64,000 nucleotides of DNA. It comes from Agarophyton chilense. Its lineage: Eukaryota; Rhodophyta; Florideophyceae; Gracilariales; Gracilariaceae. Below, one piece after another: positions 46,295-57,568 of the stretch. The notes below the pieces were generated by a model. It made no database searches and was not told the DNA's origin. It saw only the letters and a list, made by a program, of their open reading frames with translations. The stretch is taken from the NCBI GenBank assembly GCA_030374765.1, contig JARGXX010000088.1, forward strand, positions 2,914,001 through 2,978,000. The letters are read 5' to 3'. Each line of letters begins with the position of its first letter. Within the stretch, counting starts at the first letter, position 1. Both the position numbers and the translations under genes were made by a program.

Positions 46295-47329
46295 TGTGGT
46301 CTAGCATCATCCTGAAGGTCAATGCGGTGTGTAGTGGCTATGATTGTGCCCAATCTACCTGACCACATGGCCTGGTATTCCCTGAGGAGATCAAGTACCT
46401 GAGGCCTGTAGGATTCGAATTCTTCGCCGATGGCGACCGTCCCCTCCCAAGAGACGACGACCTCGTCGGGAGTTGGTGTCGCAATATTATCCATTTAGGC
46501 CTCCATAATGTCCACGGGCGCGGGTAGAGTGATACCAATCACTGTACCTTTAGGTAATCGCAATGGTTTATCTCGGAAGCTGCTGATTGCGACCAAAAAA
46601 GGACCTGTTTGGGTGGATGTTCATTACACCATTGGCCATCAAGGTGAGGTGCTTTAGAACCGTTTTCGGGTGGTTCTGAATTGTTACGAGACCTGAAAAC
46701 TGGGAACGGACCGATACAGCGATGTGAGTCATCGAGGGTATCGGTATCGTTATGGCCTTTGACCAGCGAACCATATTAGACTTCGTGTTTTGGGAGACGA
46801 TCGCTCGTTTGCGATTAGCTTATGGCCCTGGGGCGGACCCAGTTATGGAGATGGAAGGTGCGCGGTAAAACGCAACTTTCCTAAGGCCTGGATAAATGGC
46901 CTTAATGTATCGATCGACAAAAGAGGTCCCTAGGATTGCCTGGGCGCCCAAGTTAGGACATACTCGAAACCAAGTGCGGACTTTGAATTGTCCTGCCTGG
47001 AGGTAAAGTGGTACTATCATTTTAATGTCGATTGGTCTACGACACTAATCGGTAATCCTTGGGGTATTCGTTGCTTGAACGAAATCTTGCCAACCCAGTG
47101 GGAGCAGCTTAGGATGGACCAAGTTGGGACCAGTGCCTGTGTTCAATACAGCTGTGGACTCTTCAGAGTTGTTGGAACGAAGTCTTACGGTTACTCGAAC
47201 TTTATAGTTCTCTTTCCTGAGGATACAGATGGGGTCGTTACTGTGTTCCAATTGTGGTTCATCCTGAGTGGTCCATTGTGGGTGGTTTTCATTGGGAGGT
47301 GGGGAGCTCTTTGGCTTATGACCGTCCAA
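46295..47329 (-). pseudogene. D protease and start of RT
   Basis: From the right: the protease (47329-47045) reads AVLNTGTGPNLVHPKLLP, where the catalytic Asp codon has become Asn (complement of 47141-47143). The second half (47020-46820) has AILGTSFVDRYIKAIYPG. The linker is at 46774-46568, and the RT N-terminus (46494-46295) reads up to ATTHRIDLQDDARP at the edge of element B. Homology to element A is continuous. Confidence 0.7.
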
Positions 47330-47466
47330 TTGGTTGAGGCAGGGGCTTAAAGAGGGAGGATTTGCCTCGAGTCGTCCCTCTAGGAGTTTTCGGATGGGGT
47401 TTCCGTTTCTTCCTGAGCATAGGGTTCTTCCACGGGGTCGTCCGTAGGATCTACAATGGCGTGGAC

Positions 47467-49209
47467 CTATGGGGCTTTGATCGCAGTATCCGGAAGGGTG
47501 GCATAGCGTGAGCTTCCAGGGGTCTCTGTGGTTCGTTGCTGTGCCCTGTTATATATTCCTTCGGATCTCTGCACCCGGTAATTCTCTTCCCTTAGAGCTA
47601 GGAGGGTTTTACGTGCGTCTTCAGGCAGATACCTCGAACAGTCACAAGGTTGGATCACTGACAGGCAGAGGAAGCAGGCCCTTGGAGAGCGAACAAAAAC
47701 GTCCTTGCGGGGCGGAAAGGGAGAATACTTGGGTGTGGGTGGTTCAATGGTCGCTTTAGTTCCCTGGGAGGTATATGATTGAGGCCCGGACGGAGGAGCA
47801 CTGACATTGACCGTTAGAACATCTCCCGAATCGGCGTGAATGAGTCCCTTGGTTGGGTTTACGCAATGGAGTTGCGTGTCCTCTTGTTTTATCAGTTTTG
47901 CGCCTGGAGGTTCTGTAGGTTTTGCCATTGCCCTCGGCGTAGGTAACGAGCCTTCGGAAGGAGTATTGCGGGTTTTCCGTGTGGTAATTGCGCAAATTTG
48001 TCCAAATGGCAGGGAGCAATCCCGTGATGAAGTGACGTTCAAGCCGTTCTTTGGAAAACCCGTTTTCACATCGGTAAGCCCTCTTCCATAGGTCGTCTGC
48101 GAAAGCCGATTCGGTCATGTTGGAGCTCTGCCTAAAGGATATTACTTCCTGGTGGGCATCCCTTATAACGTCATCCATGGCGTAAGTTTCCAAGAGGTAA
48201 TGAACAACCTGAGGGTCTGACCTGAGGAGCTCACGGTCTTGAGCATCCAAGAGGTCACTTGTGCCAGATATCTTTGAAACCACTCCGTCACGCGCCTGTC
48301 CTGTAAGGAAGAATTTGGAAAAGGTACAGAGCGGCGCTCTTGTTGACACCGTTCTGATCGCAGGCCGTACTGAATAAAGTGAGAAACCTAAGGAAAGCAA
48401 TGGGATCGGACCCCGAGAACTTGTCCGTTATGGTTAGTTGCATCTGTTTGGCCCATTTAGCGACTCTGCGAGCCACCGAACCAGAATATTTCTCGGACCT
48501 GTTGGCCCGCCGGTAATTCCGGTAGTCTAGAACCTTGAGGAAAAGTTCGTTGGTTGTTGGCAGTGGCCTGAGGCTTCGAACAACAGCCTCATCCTCTTCC
48601 GATTCGGTCGTTTCGGGTGAGGCCGATTCGGAATCACTCGTGTCCGAATGGTCTCTTCTTTTACTTCTTCTGTTCTTCTTTCTCCTGCGGTTGCTTCTTT
48701 TCTTTCCAGCGGAATAGGGACCTAAAGCATAGATCTCTCTATCAGATGCGATGTAGCCCCGAAGTCGCTGTACCTCATATAATCCGTCGGGTGGGGCAAG
48801 CGGTCTCTCTTCTAGACGCCGAGCTTCTCTTCTGCTCCTCGCTTGTCCCTCCCTTGGATTCTCTTTATGGGCAACCTGTATCTCATCTAGACGCGGAGCT
48901 TCTCTTCTGCTCGCAGATTGTCCCACCATGGGGTTTTCCTGATGGTAATCCTTGCAAGGGTGGGATAATTCCGCCGCTCCTAGGGGTTCGGTAGGGGGGT
49001 TGCCATGTGGAGACTGGATGGTCAATTTGTTGTGGGGTGGTTCTACGGAGCAAATTGCCTGCCTGGCGGGTAACTGCTCTTTGAACGGCCTGTAGCAGGG
49101 AGTCTATGAATGAGTCATACTCCAATACCTTAGAGACTGTTTGCGCGATGAGGTAATCCTTATTGTCAGAGATCACCGTAGCGAGTCGCATGTACACAAT
49201 GGAATTCAC
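47467..49209 (-). pseudogene. D gag relic
   Basis: Four overlapping frames cover gag: 49209-48883 (N-terminus), 49025-48288 (Arg/Ser-rich stretch KRSNRRRKKNRRSKR, then YSGSVARRVAKW and GSDPIAFLRFLTLF), 48400-47756 (capsid core, LLETYAMDDVIRD) and 48069-47467 (C-terminus with Cys block CFLCLSVIQPCDCSRYLPED). Three one-base shifts are needed, but few stops occur inside the frames. Confidence 0.7.
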
Positions 49210-49651
49210 CTGGGCTGAGCAGACCTCACGGAGACGGGGCCAGAGAAGGTCGGCGAGGCCTGCAGGATTATTCTTTCTAATTACTTCGGTCTTACGGGGT
49301 TCACCTTGAAGTGTTCCTTGCCTATAGGTGGCCCTGGTGAGGTGTTATCGTAACCGCACTGCTACCGTGGGTTCTCGGCGAATTCATCCAGGGGAGTCAG
49401 TACTCCTTACGGATGGCTTCTCTTGCTCCTGCGGTCGCTAACAGTATCAACCTGAGGTTCAGGCGACATCGTCGGCGTTGTACTGGCAACTGGTCCTGCC
49501 GTAAGAGTCCTATAGTCTGGTCAGTTTGATGTGTTTCTTGTATCCATAATGGCGGTTGCTTCTGTAAGTCTGGGCCGTTGGGGAACTAGACCAAAGCTCA
49601 GAATCCGCATATTTCATCGTTCCAGTGGTCCGTTCAATTATTTCTAAGGGA

Positions 49652-49666
49652 TTCTAAGTCGGGAGA
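49652..49666 (-). promoter_or_regulatory. Primer-binding site of element D
   Basis: On the minus strand TCTCCCGACTTAGAA follows the 5' LTR after six bases and is identical to that of element B, although B and D belong to different families. Confidence 0.6.
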
Positions 49667-49672
49667 ATAGAA

Positions 49673-50118
49673 TGTAACGTAATGACTGGTGGGTCAGCGT
49701 ACTGGTCTCAACTTGGCGTAGCGTGGTAGAGCGGATCCTAAGGTTCGTATCCTTAACAAAGGCACTCCCAAAGTACTTGTTGCAATTGGCTGGCGTTTAA
49801 TTCGTAGTCCTACAGGTCGGAGCTGCGGAAACGATGGCTTAAAGACCAATGGGTAGGACTAATATACCGAAGGGAGTCACATTGTAGAGTAAGGGTTCTT
49901 ACCTTACTCTAGGGAAGAAGCGTCACTCGAGCCATGTAAATAGCAATGGCGAGGCGCTGGGAACTCTCTGGCACTGTAATGCTGATCTCTTACAGTAATT
50001 AAAATAAAACAATAATCTCAATGAGCCCAGCTGAGGTTGGCCAGTCCACATGGCGTCTATAAGATATCTAAGGCCCGGGTGGCTTACAGAGATCAACTGT
50101 TAACGTTGCTCCTCCACA
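49673..50118 (-). repeat. 5' LTR of element D
   Basis: This is an inverted A-type LTR, with left edge TGTAACGTAATG and right edge CTCCTCCACA, next to the target repeat GTTTC. The tRNA-like motif pair reads on the plus strand here, near 49723-49765 (TAGCGTGGTAGAGCGG then GGTTCGTATCC). Confidence 0.87.
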
Positions 50119-50123
50119 GTTTC

Positions 50124-51200
50124 TAGAAAGGATGGCAACACCGACCGTCGAGCGACGTCTTTTACCAATCAACCGGAGACCTGTTCGTTTATGTGGCTGT
50201 TTAGAGTTTTCCGTCGGTTTTTCTGTTATTTCACACGTATGTCGGCTCCCCATAACCCTAATTTGGGTCAAAGACTGCGCCTTGGCTTCAAAACGCTGAC
50301 CGAACCGGAATACGAGTTCTACGATGAGTTCCGACAGCAGTTAATACGCCCGCCGGTACTGCCTATCCCCCGGCTGGACTTCCATACGTCTTGGACATTG
50401 ATTCCTGTATTCGACAGTTCAGTGGCACTCTCCTTCCAAATCAACCAGATGGTTACCTTTCACCAGGAGTATACTGGAGCCGTACATTCAATAAGCCGTA
50501 ACGGCACTACAAAAACACCTACCAAGAAGGAGTTGGGATTTTCTAGACCATTCTGCACTTTTTTCCATATCTGTAGGCACAACGCTTCGCAGTCCGCACG
50601 GGTCCTCCTGCCGTACGGTGGATTTCAAACTTGGCTGACACATCCGAACGACGTGCGCGGTGGAGACTTCGTCTGATGAAAGACGACTTCGATGTCATTC
50701 ACTGCCCAGGATCCAACCGCCAAACAGCGGATACCTTGTGACGAGTCCTTACTGGAGGGCACAAGATGATCCCTTTGAACGATGAAAATTCGTGTTTCTC
50801 CGTTACTGAAGAGGAAAGAAATAATACTGAAACATTAGAAAGTGTCCATTTTGACGAACATACCCACACCTAATTGCATTGGATTGGTCTCGACCCAAGC
50901 AGAATACCGTTCTCTCTCCTTAGTATTTACTGTCTCGCAGGAGAAAACTAATGTCGCACAGATCTCGGTTTCAGAGCTTGTGCAGGCCCAAACTCACAAA
51001 TAATTCTATAAAGCCCTTCTGAAAATCATCCGAGACAAATTTACTGCCTTAAACAACAACGGAAATGGTATTCGAATACGTTGTCATGGGTACTTAAAAT
51101 TAGTGGTCACGAGCGTCCTACGGACATGGGTACTCTATCTCGTGCCCTACTCAAGTCTGATGGGTAACCCGCCAGTTCGTGAGGTGCTTGCGTGCTTTTT
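50124..51200 (+). pseudogene. E RT end, RNase H and integrase start
   Basis: After the D insertion E continues with VFRRFFCYFTRMSAPHNPNLG (RT connection), a degraded RNase H, and its end block DFDVIHCPGSNRQTADTL at about 50685-50742. Integrase begins near 51090 (LRTWVLYLVPYSSLMGNPPV, a decayed HHCC start with both His replaced). The trail is lost at about 51200. Confidence 0.6.
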
Positions 51201-51757
51201 GCGCGAACCTGCACATTCAACCATGCATTCGACCATGCCTTCTGTCATGAATTCAGAGAGATGCTTGTCAAAACTTTGGTCCTCACGCTTGCCGGGAACT
51301 TCAATTCATCCCCAACCGCACTGGTCCTTAGCCTGCTCATCTCATGAGAACGCTTAACCGCATATTTAGAAAGCTCCGGAATATTTTTCATTACACGAAT
51401 CCATACACGCTCCTGACATCATATATCACAAGTCCATACCACCAACACGTTGCCGCCACGCTTGCAGTATGCGCATCTCAACATCACACCAGTTGCCGGT
51501 ATGTCAGAACATGTCATGCACGCTGTTGCTGTCAAATCTTTCCACGCACGTTCCAATTGACCTTGTTTGCAACGTTCAAAGCACACAACCCTTGGCTCTT
51601 GCCATGAATGCATTTGGCATGCACGCCACCATATGTCACGTAGATGCCTGTTTTATTCGATTCGCTTTCAATGCCCTGCGGATACGAGTTGTCCTGCCAA
51701 ATTCTGTTTGATGCAGCAGGGAAACGAGCAGCTCACAATTTAAGACTCAATCTCACA
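51201..51757. other. Unassigned interval
   Basis: Short frames in several phases and no domain I recognise. It may hold the rest of E's integrase in unreadable form; E's 3' LTR was not found. Confidence 0.4.
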
Positions 51758-52027
51758 CGCTCTCTAAAGAAGTAAGAAAGTATTGGTGACGGCTCTTTGC
51801 TGGATAGTGACTCCTGGTCGCGAGAGCTACGCGCGCAAGAGAATCCTGATTGTTCGGTATTTCGTGTAGGCAGAGCATTTAGTGGAACGGAGATACCCTT
51901 AGCCGACGTTGTAGCGCAAGCAATGGAAACAAAAGTAATTGGACATGACAGCACGGCGTCAACAACGAAGAAGACGAGGCGATGTATCATGTGGAGTGAG
52001 GTGGGAGCGGTGAGGAAGCGAAATTAA
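51758..52027 (+). CDS. Short coding-like fragment, unknown
   Basis: The frame following a TAA gives about 89 residues with balanced composition (SWSRELRAQENPDCSVFRVG and onward) ending in KKTRR and a final basic tail. No ATG begins it (the first Met is internal), so it would be an exon or a relic. No family was recognised. Confidence 0.25.
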
Positions 52028-52373
52028 ACTTCGCTGAAAAAAAAATTGCTCGACAGTTGTCAGAATGCAGCGCATATCTAGCGCTTCGCACTTGATTTGA
52101 TTGGATCCTGGAACCATAAAAAGTCAGCGCCTCTGCTTCCGTTGCAAGCTTACGCCTGCTTTCACCAAACCCGAATTCAACCACCGCTGGTCGTTCCTTC
52201 CCCGCGCCTTTGTTTTCCATCAACCTCGAAACCGTCACAGTGTCAAACCTGCGCTGAACTCAGGAATCGTTTGGCCATTCTCCCTCCTGGTAACCTAATC
52301 CTCTGTTGGGGGGAATGAACACTCTCTTCTCTCACCTCTACCGTAGTGCTAAAAAGCCAAGTCAAGGTTCGCC

Positions 52374-53456
52374 ATGGCTTAATCGTCGCACATCCCCCCA
52401 CCATCTCCGCCGGCCCCAGGTCTAAGCGACGATTCCAACCCTAACGCAGCTCCTTTTAGGCAAACCGCCATCCTAGCGCATCCTCAAAGCTTCCCCTAGA
52501 CAAAAACTGGGATCAATGTATCTGACACCGTTTTCACTGGAATAATACTTACAAGTCGATTCTTCTGCGTTTGGCTTCTATGAGTACGGGGACGGCCTTC
52601 CGGTTGCAATACCGATGGCCGATGATCATAATGATGAAATAGGCCACGTGATGCAGACCTCGGACCATGCTCGATATGTCGAAGGCAAGACATCACAGAT
52701 ACCCCTTCTACAGGCAGGGACTGCTATTCCACAAGAGTCTCCATCTTCGTCGCCTTATCCGCGTCGAAGACCTGTGAAAAGGCCGGATATTAGCACTGGT
52801 AGCTTGTTGACGCAAGCAGAAAGACTTCAACTCTCTCCATACTCCCAAAACGTCACTCACCCTCACGGTAGGCCTCTGGAAACTGTTGTTGAAGTTATCA
52901 GCAACAAAGAGACCACCGATACTGTGATCAAAGTACGAATGTATGAAAGAGCAGTTGTTAACCAGATCATCATCGTGAATAGAGATACCACCTGTGATGA
53001 CGAAAACAAACGCGATCCATGCGTTTAAGTATACAAAATAAATCGGGAGACCAGTAAATATGATCCCAAACGCATATTTCGTGGAGAAGAATATGTTCAT
53101 CTTGGTTCTATTGGCTATTACAGGCACCAGATCTATTAAACCTGAGTCCGTCAAAAGCGCTTGATGATCTCGCATCCTCTTTCTGTTCTTAAGACTCAGC
53201 GCTGGCTTCAAAAGACGCAGATAGGAAAGAACTGCGTTGTTCAAAAGACGCAGCGCTGGCTTCGAAAGACGAAGAGATAAAACAGCTGCATTTGGAATTG
53301 AAAAGTGGAACATCCAAGCACAGAATGCTCAGGGAAAAGGTGAAGAACGAATACCCTAATGCAAGCTTGAGCAACTCCAGTGGAAGTTCGAGTACGAGCA
53401 TTACAAACAGTCCAAAGAAAAAGAGGGCCAAACATCTACAACAGAGACAGTGAACA
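52374..53456 (+). pseudogene. Relic of a regulatory-type gene, proline-rich start and coiled-coil end
   Basis: A pyrimidine-rich leader precedes ATG GCT TAA at 52374. Beyond this third-codon stop a proline/serine frame runs on (SSHIPPPSPPAPGLSDDSNP). A one-base shift near 52488 and a possible 38-bp intron (52518-52555, GTATCT to ACAAG) connect it to a 158-codon frame ending at 53028 (GFYEYGDGLPVAIP; RRRPVKRPD). A third piece (53200-53456) has charged heptads (ALASKD repeated) and a C-terminal NLS-like SPKKKRAKH. The opposite strand has a hydrophobic frame (53313-52708) that I judge a shadow. The order resembles a transcription factor gene, but no bZIP basic region is visible. Confidence 0.4.
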
Positions 53457-53884
53457 CAGTTTTGGACTCTACAATCATTAGATATGTTATATTGCTACAT
53501 TTTTTAGCCAATTTGTTTGTCTTTCATCAAATCTGTTGCATTGCTTATCTCAACGGTTCCAGGAGGTCAAACCCGAGCAAAAGTTTTGACTGCAATTCAG
53601 GGGCAGGCCAGTAACGAGCATTCTGCCGAAGTTGTGCTGAATCAAACTATAGCCCTTTGAAAAAAATTTGGAATGGCTCTTCTTTAACATTTAGTTCTGC
53701 AAATGCTTCGGAGACCATCCTTCCACCTCTGTCTGCGTACCTATCTATGATGGTACTTGAATTTAATTCATTATCAAACCTGCTCACGGGCGGAAACCCA
53801 GAAACGAAAATAAAGTTTTTAACAAGTACAAGAGCAACAATTCAAAGTAAGACGAAAACCAACAGGCAGCCTAATATCCGCTAA

Positions 53885-55061
53885 TCAAGGAGCATCCTCA
53901 TTAAGTTCACGAAGAGCTCTTGTAAGAACTTCAATTTGCTTCACCCTACTTTGCGTGTCCTTTACTTCCTTCAGTCTATTCTCCGCCACACTAATCGCGC
54001 CCAACAGTTTCCTTCGATTCAGAAAGTAGGTCACTGAAGAAGTGGATCTCTCAGCAGCAGCTCTTGGTATGTCAGCCTTCCTAAAGTCCTTTTCAATTTC
54101 GCCGGCCTTGAAGTAGCTGCTCACTGATTCAAAGATTTTAAACCCAGCATCTTCGAACTCCCCAGGCGATCGTTTTCATGACTGAGATATGGTACCTGAA
54201 TTCGCAGGGCGGAACCCGTTCCTAACTCAATCAAATTGACCTGTTTCACCTTCTTGACCAATGCTACCCACGTAATGTATGGACCCTGCAGGTGAGATTC
54301 TAGGATGCGTTCAGAAAAGAAGACCTGCAATCGGAGTCATCGCGTATGAGAAGCACCAAACGTGCAAACTCAGAAAGCATAAACGGCTTCTGTTTCGGCT
54401 TGATAGGCGGAGAAGGATTTTTTTCATCGTTAGACGGAAGGTCAATGGTTGTTGACGTCGACTCTTTGCGCCGCTTTCCAGCAGAGATTCGGAAGGGCTG
54501 AGTTTTCTCTTAGATCTTTGACTAAGTATAGTCTTCCCTCGTCCACACAGTTCAGGATATCGTTTTGCTTTCTCTGCGGCATCTGAAGTCGTTCCATGCG
54601 CAACACTACGCATCGCCGGCATGCACCGAATGGGCTGATGGATGAAAAAAAGAAGCCATCGCCTCAAAAACTGAGGGTACTCCCAATTTCTTCCTCCCAT
54701 ATTATCTTCAACGGTAGAGGGCTCATCCACAATGCAGGTTTTGTAGGTAGAAGATACCGTTTCAGCTATAATTACTGCTCGGGATTTTCCAGATACTTTG
54801 CATTGAACGCCAACGCCCCAGAAATTGAACATTTTCTTGATGGTTTGCCCCGATTGACTGCCGAGAAACACGTATGCTTTATGCATATCGGAATCCCTAA
54901 AAACGCTTTCCTAATGAGTGGAAAATGAATAGACTTCATCTTCGTGTGTGTGCGCCATTTTGAAGCGCAACAAGAGACTATAAAACAGCCAACGTGCCTT
55001 TTTTGCTGGCGGTTTTGGGTTTGGCGCGTTTGGTCGCTCGAGAAACGGTTTCTGTAGACAT
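53885..55061 (-). pseudogene. Relic of an unrecognised gene family
   Basis: A start at 55061 (MSTETVSRATKRAKPKTASK) is followed by coding-like pieces joined by single-base shifts. They include a piece with an NLS-like GKRRKES and FMLSEFARLVLLIRDDSDC (about 54510-54325), then FFSERILESHLQGPYITWVA (54325-54170), then an alpha-helical C-terminus (54160-53885) ending in repeated charged heptads and RALRELNEDAP. At each junction the next piece overlaps by a few codons in a shifted phase, as expected from indels rather than introns. I cannot name the family. Confidence 0.45.
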
Positions 55062-56660
55062 TAAAACGTAAAAGCTCTGAAAGGTTTGACGAGCGAGAAG
55101 TGAGGTTGTTGCGGATTTGAAGATTTCAGAAGTGAGAAGCTCACCGATATGGGCGGGTACGTACGGGAAAGAAAAAAGGCGAGCTTCCCTGCAAAAAGAG
55201 AGAGTCGAGGGTCGTATGGTTCGGCGGTGTACGCCTCTGATTTGATCTAAAACCTGAATATTGGATTTTCTGGAAGCTTTCAGATCACGTTTGAAATGGC
55301 AGTGACTTCTTTCAAAGAGCATACCGCAAACACCATTGAAGATCACTGAGAATACCCAAATGAATCTAGAATCAAATTGGTTACGGTCGTACTTTTGAAT
55401 AGCCACCTTTTTCGGGGCTATAATAAAAAAAGATCGAGAATCAAAGTGCTTTTTGAACGATACAAAACAAATTTTTGTACTGATCTATTTCACCGTAGAC
55501 TACCCTTTAATGGCTCGAAAATCGATCTCTTCTTAATCACAGAACTCGTAGTGATAACAGGCTTAAATCCACTTAGAAAAAATTCCCGGCTCTCAACTTT
55601 AAAGTCTGATCTTTTCAAAACCCAATGGCGTAATTTCTTGAGTCGAATAAGAAAATGATCACGAACATGAAAGTAATCCTTTCGATGTTAAAGTGAATAT
55701 TAGGACAGCATAGTTTCAGATGCACTGATTTATTGGAGGTTTGACAGGCATAAACTCTTAAAGCACATAGCTCTGAATTGAAATTAAACTATAAAAATCT
55801 GAATAGTGTGAAAAATATCCAGATTCGTAAATCTTTAAAGGCGTAAACACCGTGTTCTCGGAAAATTAGATTGCTATTGAAATAAACTAGCAACCAAAAC
55901 TGAATTCTTACGTTAATTGATTTGAAACTCAAGTATTGAAAACACTCGCGGAAAACTTTCCGTGTAGTTCATTTTACTTTAAAGACTTTTCAAAGAAAGC
56001 CATCACTTTCTTCGAACAAAAACACCTGAAAAAATCTCCAAAGTAAACTGTAGGGTGTCCTCTGCTAGATATATGACGCCCGATAAATGTCATCCCGATA
56101 AACACACCTCAATGATTATTTTCTAAATTACACGAAACCAGAACGGTGTTGATTGCTTATGACTAGTAACTAATATTCTGTAAAAATGACTTGTGTAGAA
56201 TATTTAGGTAATCATCGCTTTGTGATGCATGAGTTTGAACACGCTTTGTAAAAGAAAAAAGAGAATCTACTTGCACAAACGAAAATAGAGACGCCCTGAA
56301 GCATTCTCATGTCCAATAAAGCTGACTTTATCAAATACATACAAATTTGAACTGTTCCGAAAGAGCAGTGAACGTAAGACATTGGAGTTTCTGGGCTCTC
56401 TTAAGCTTTAAAAATAACATTAGTGTGATTATGATCAATATGAAATCATTATCAATCATTATTGGGCAAAAACTTTTCCAATTGTATTAAAGTTAGATAA
56501 GACCTTCTGAAAGGGTTTGATATCGTTTCATCTTTATAGAGTGAAAGAAATGTGTTAAAGAGGAACCAATTTGCGTTTAGAAGTGGCAAATTGTTAGAAA
56601 TATGAGGTTTAAATACCCAAACACTCTGCTTTCGTTTGTGAATAATAATTAGATTTATTT
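55062..56660. other. AT-rich spacer
   Basis: No coding signal beyond short frames, and no repeat structure visible by eye. Confidence 0.6.
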
Positions 56661-56670
56661 CACAAGAGAA

Positions 56671-57390
56671 AGCGGCCTTCGGTCGCAGGCGGCGCTGCGC
56701 GCCGCCGTCGTTCTACTCGACTATTTCGTTTCTATGAAGCTTATTATACTATGCTTGAGCTTTTGGTAGCGTTTGTAGCTCTACGCGTAGCCTTTTGCAG
56801 AGATATAAGGCCAAGCTTGCTGAAGATTCTATTATTGAGAGTGTCGACGTACAGTGATGGATCATAGCAGGTTATCGGCTACTAGGAGCGCTGTGCCGTT
56901 TAGCATTAGAAGGTGCACGATATATTAAAGATATATCGTGAAATGAGCTCTGAAATGTATGGTGAGCTTGGTTAAGGACATTTTATTTTAAAAGCAATGG
57001 GGCAGTTGAAGCATATTATGCCGTTCAAACTGCCTCCGAAACTGTAACTTGCAGTGTCGACGTACAGGCACGGACTTAGCAACTTGACGGCCGCTAGCGG
57101 CGCTGCGCGCCTTAGCAGCGGCCGCGGCACGCACATATTTCCATTTGAACTGCCGCCAATACTATTACTTGTAGTGTAGACTTAAAGTGACGGACTATGC
57201 AACTTGACGGCCGCTAGCGACGTACAGGCAAGTACTTTGCAACTTGACGGCCGCTAGCGGCGCTGCGCGCCTTAGCAGCGGCCGCCGCACGCACATATTT
57301 CCGTTTGAACTGCCGCCAATACTATAACTTGCAGTGTAGATTTCAAGTGATGGACTTTGCAACTTGACGGCCACTAGCGGCGCTGGATAT
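56671..57390. repeat. GC-rich palindromic repeat cluster
   Basis: The phrase AACTTGACGGCC recurs at 57081, 57201, 57241 and 57361, at spacings of 120, 40 and 120 bp. A core GGCCGCTAGCGGCGCTGCGC with CTTAGCAGCGGCCGC follows at 57088-57125 and 57248-57285, 160 bp apart. It contains the perfect palindrome GCCGCTAGCGGC. A related palindromic block lies at 56690-56706. The surrounding DNA is AT-rich, so the cluster stands out sharply. Confidence 0.8.
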
Positions 57391-57568
57391 CTCTTTGTAG
57401 CACGAGAATGCATTGGTTTCAAACTATCTTGGTGATTTGGCTTTTTATGGCTCCGTGCGTCTCTAATCCGTAATGGGAAAAAGTTTAAAGATCAAAACAG
57501 GTTTACACGCAAACAAATAGAAAAGCATAACATTTTTTTTGGCTGAGTGTTTGAGCACTGATGCATAT

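Larger units (their letters stand above)
28588..50118 (-). mobile_element. Element D: Ty3/gypsy chromovirus, host of B and a solo LTR
   Basis: D is bounded by A-type LTRs at 28588-29033 and 49673-50118, both inverted, and by the repeat GTTTC (28583-28587, 50119-50123). From the right it reads gag, protease, start of RT, then element B (35424-46294), then the rest of RT, RNase H, a solo A-type LTR (33642-34086), integrase, chromodomain, and the antisense frame beside the 3' LTR. Without the inserts it is about 10.2 kb. Its relation to element A is clear in every domain, and it keeps the antisense frame that A has lost. Confidence 0.87.
7980..51200 (+). mobile_element. Element E: ancient Ty3/gypsy element, split by C and D
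   Basis: E survives as three plus-strand pieces: 7980-9990 (gag and protease), 27328-28587 (reverse transcriptase) and 50124-51200 (end of RT, RNase H, start of integrase). Element C sits between pieces 1 and 2 with duplicated target TTCCG (9986-9990, 27323-27327). Element D sits between pieces 2 and 3 with GTTTC (28583-28587, 50119-50123). Taking out C and D restores the canonical domain order. The frame GKLEVS before D continues as RKD after it, as in the region between RT and RNase H. Stops and frameshifts are frequent, so this is the oldest layer. Its LTRs were not located. Confidence 0.75.

Noticed and set aside
52708..53313. 201-codon hydrophobic frame on the minus strand
   Set aside because: It lies opposite a charged, proline-rich plus-strand frame, and its apparent membrane segments are what the complement of such DNA gives. 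It has no natural start context and was kept only as an alternative reading.
53657..53884. 75-codon plus-strand frame
   Set aside because: Low-complexity Ser/Thr/Asn content, no relation to neighbours on either strand; probably chance.
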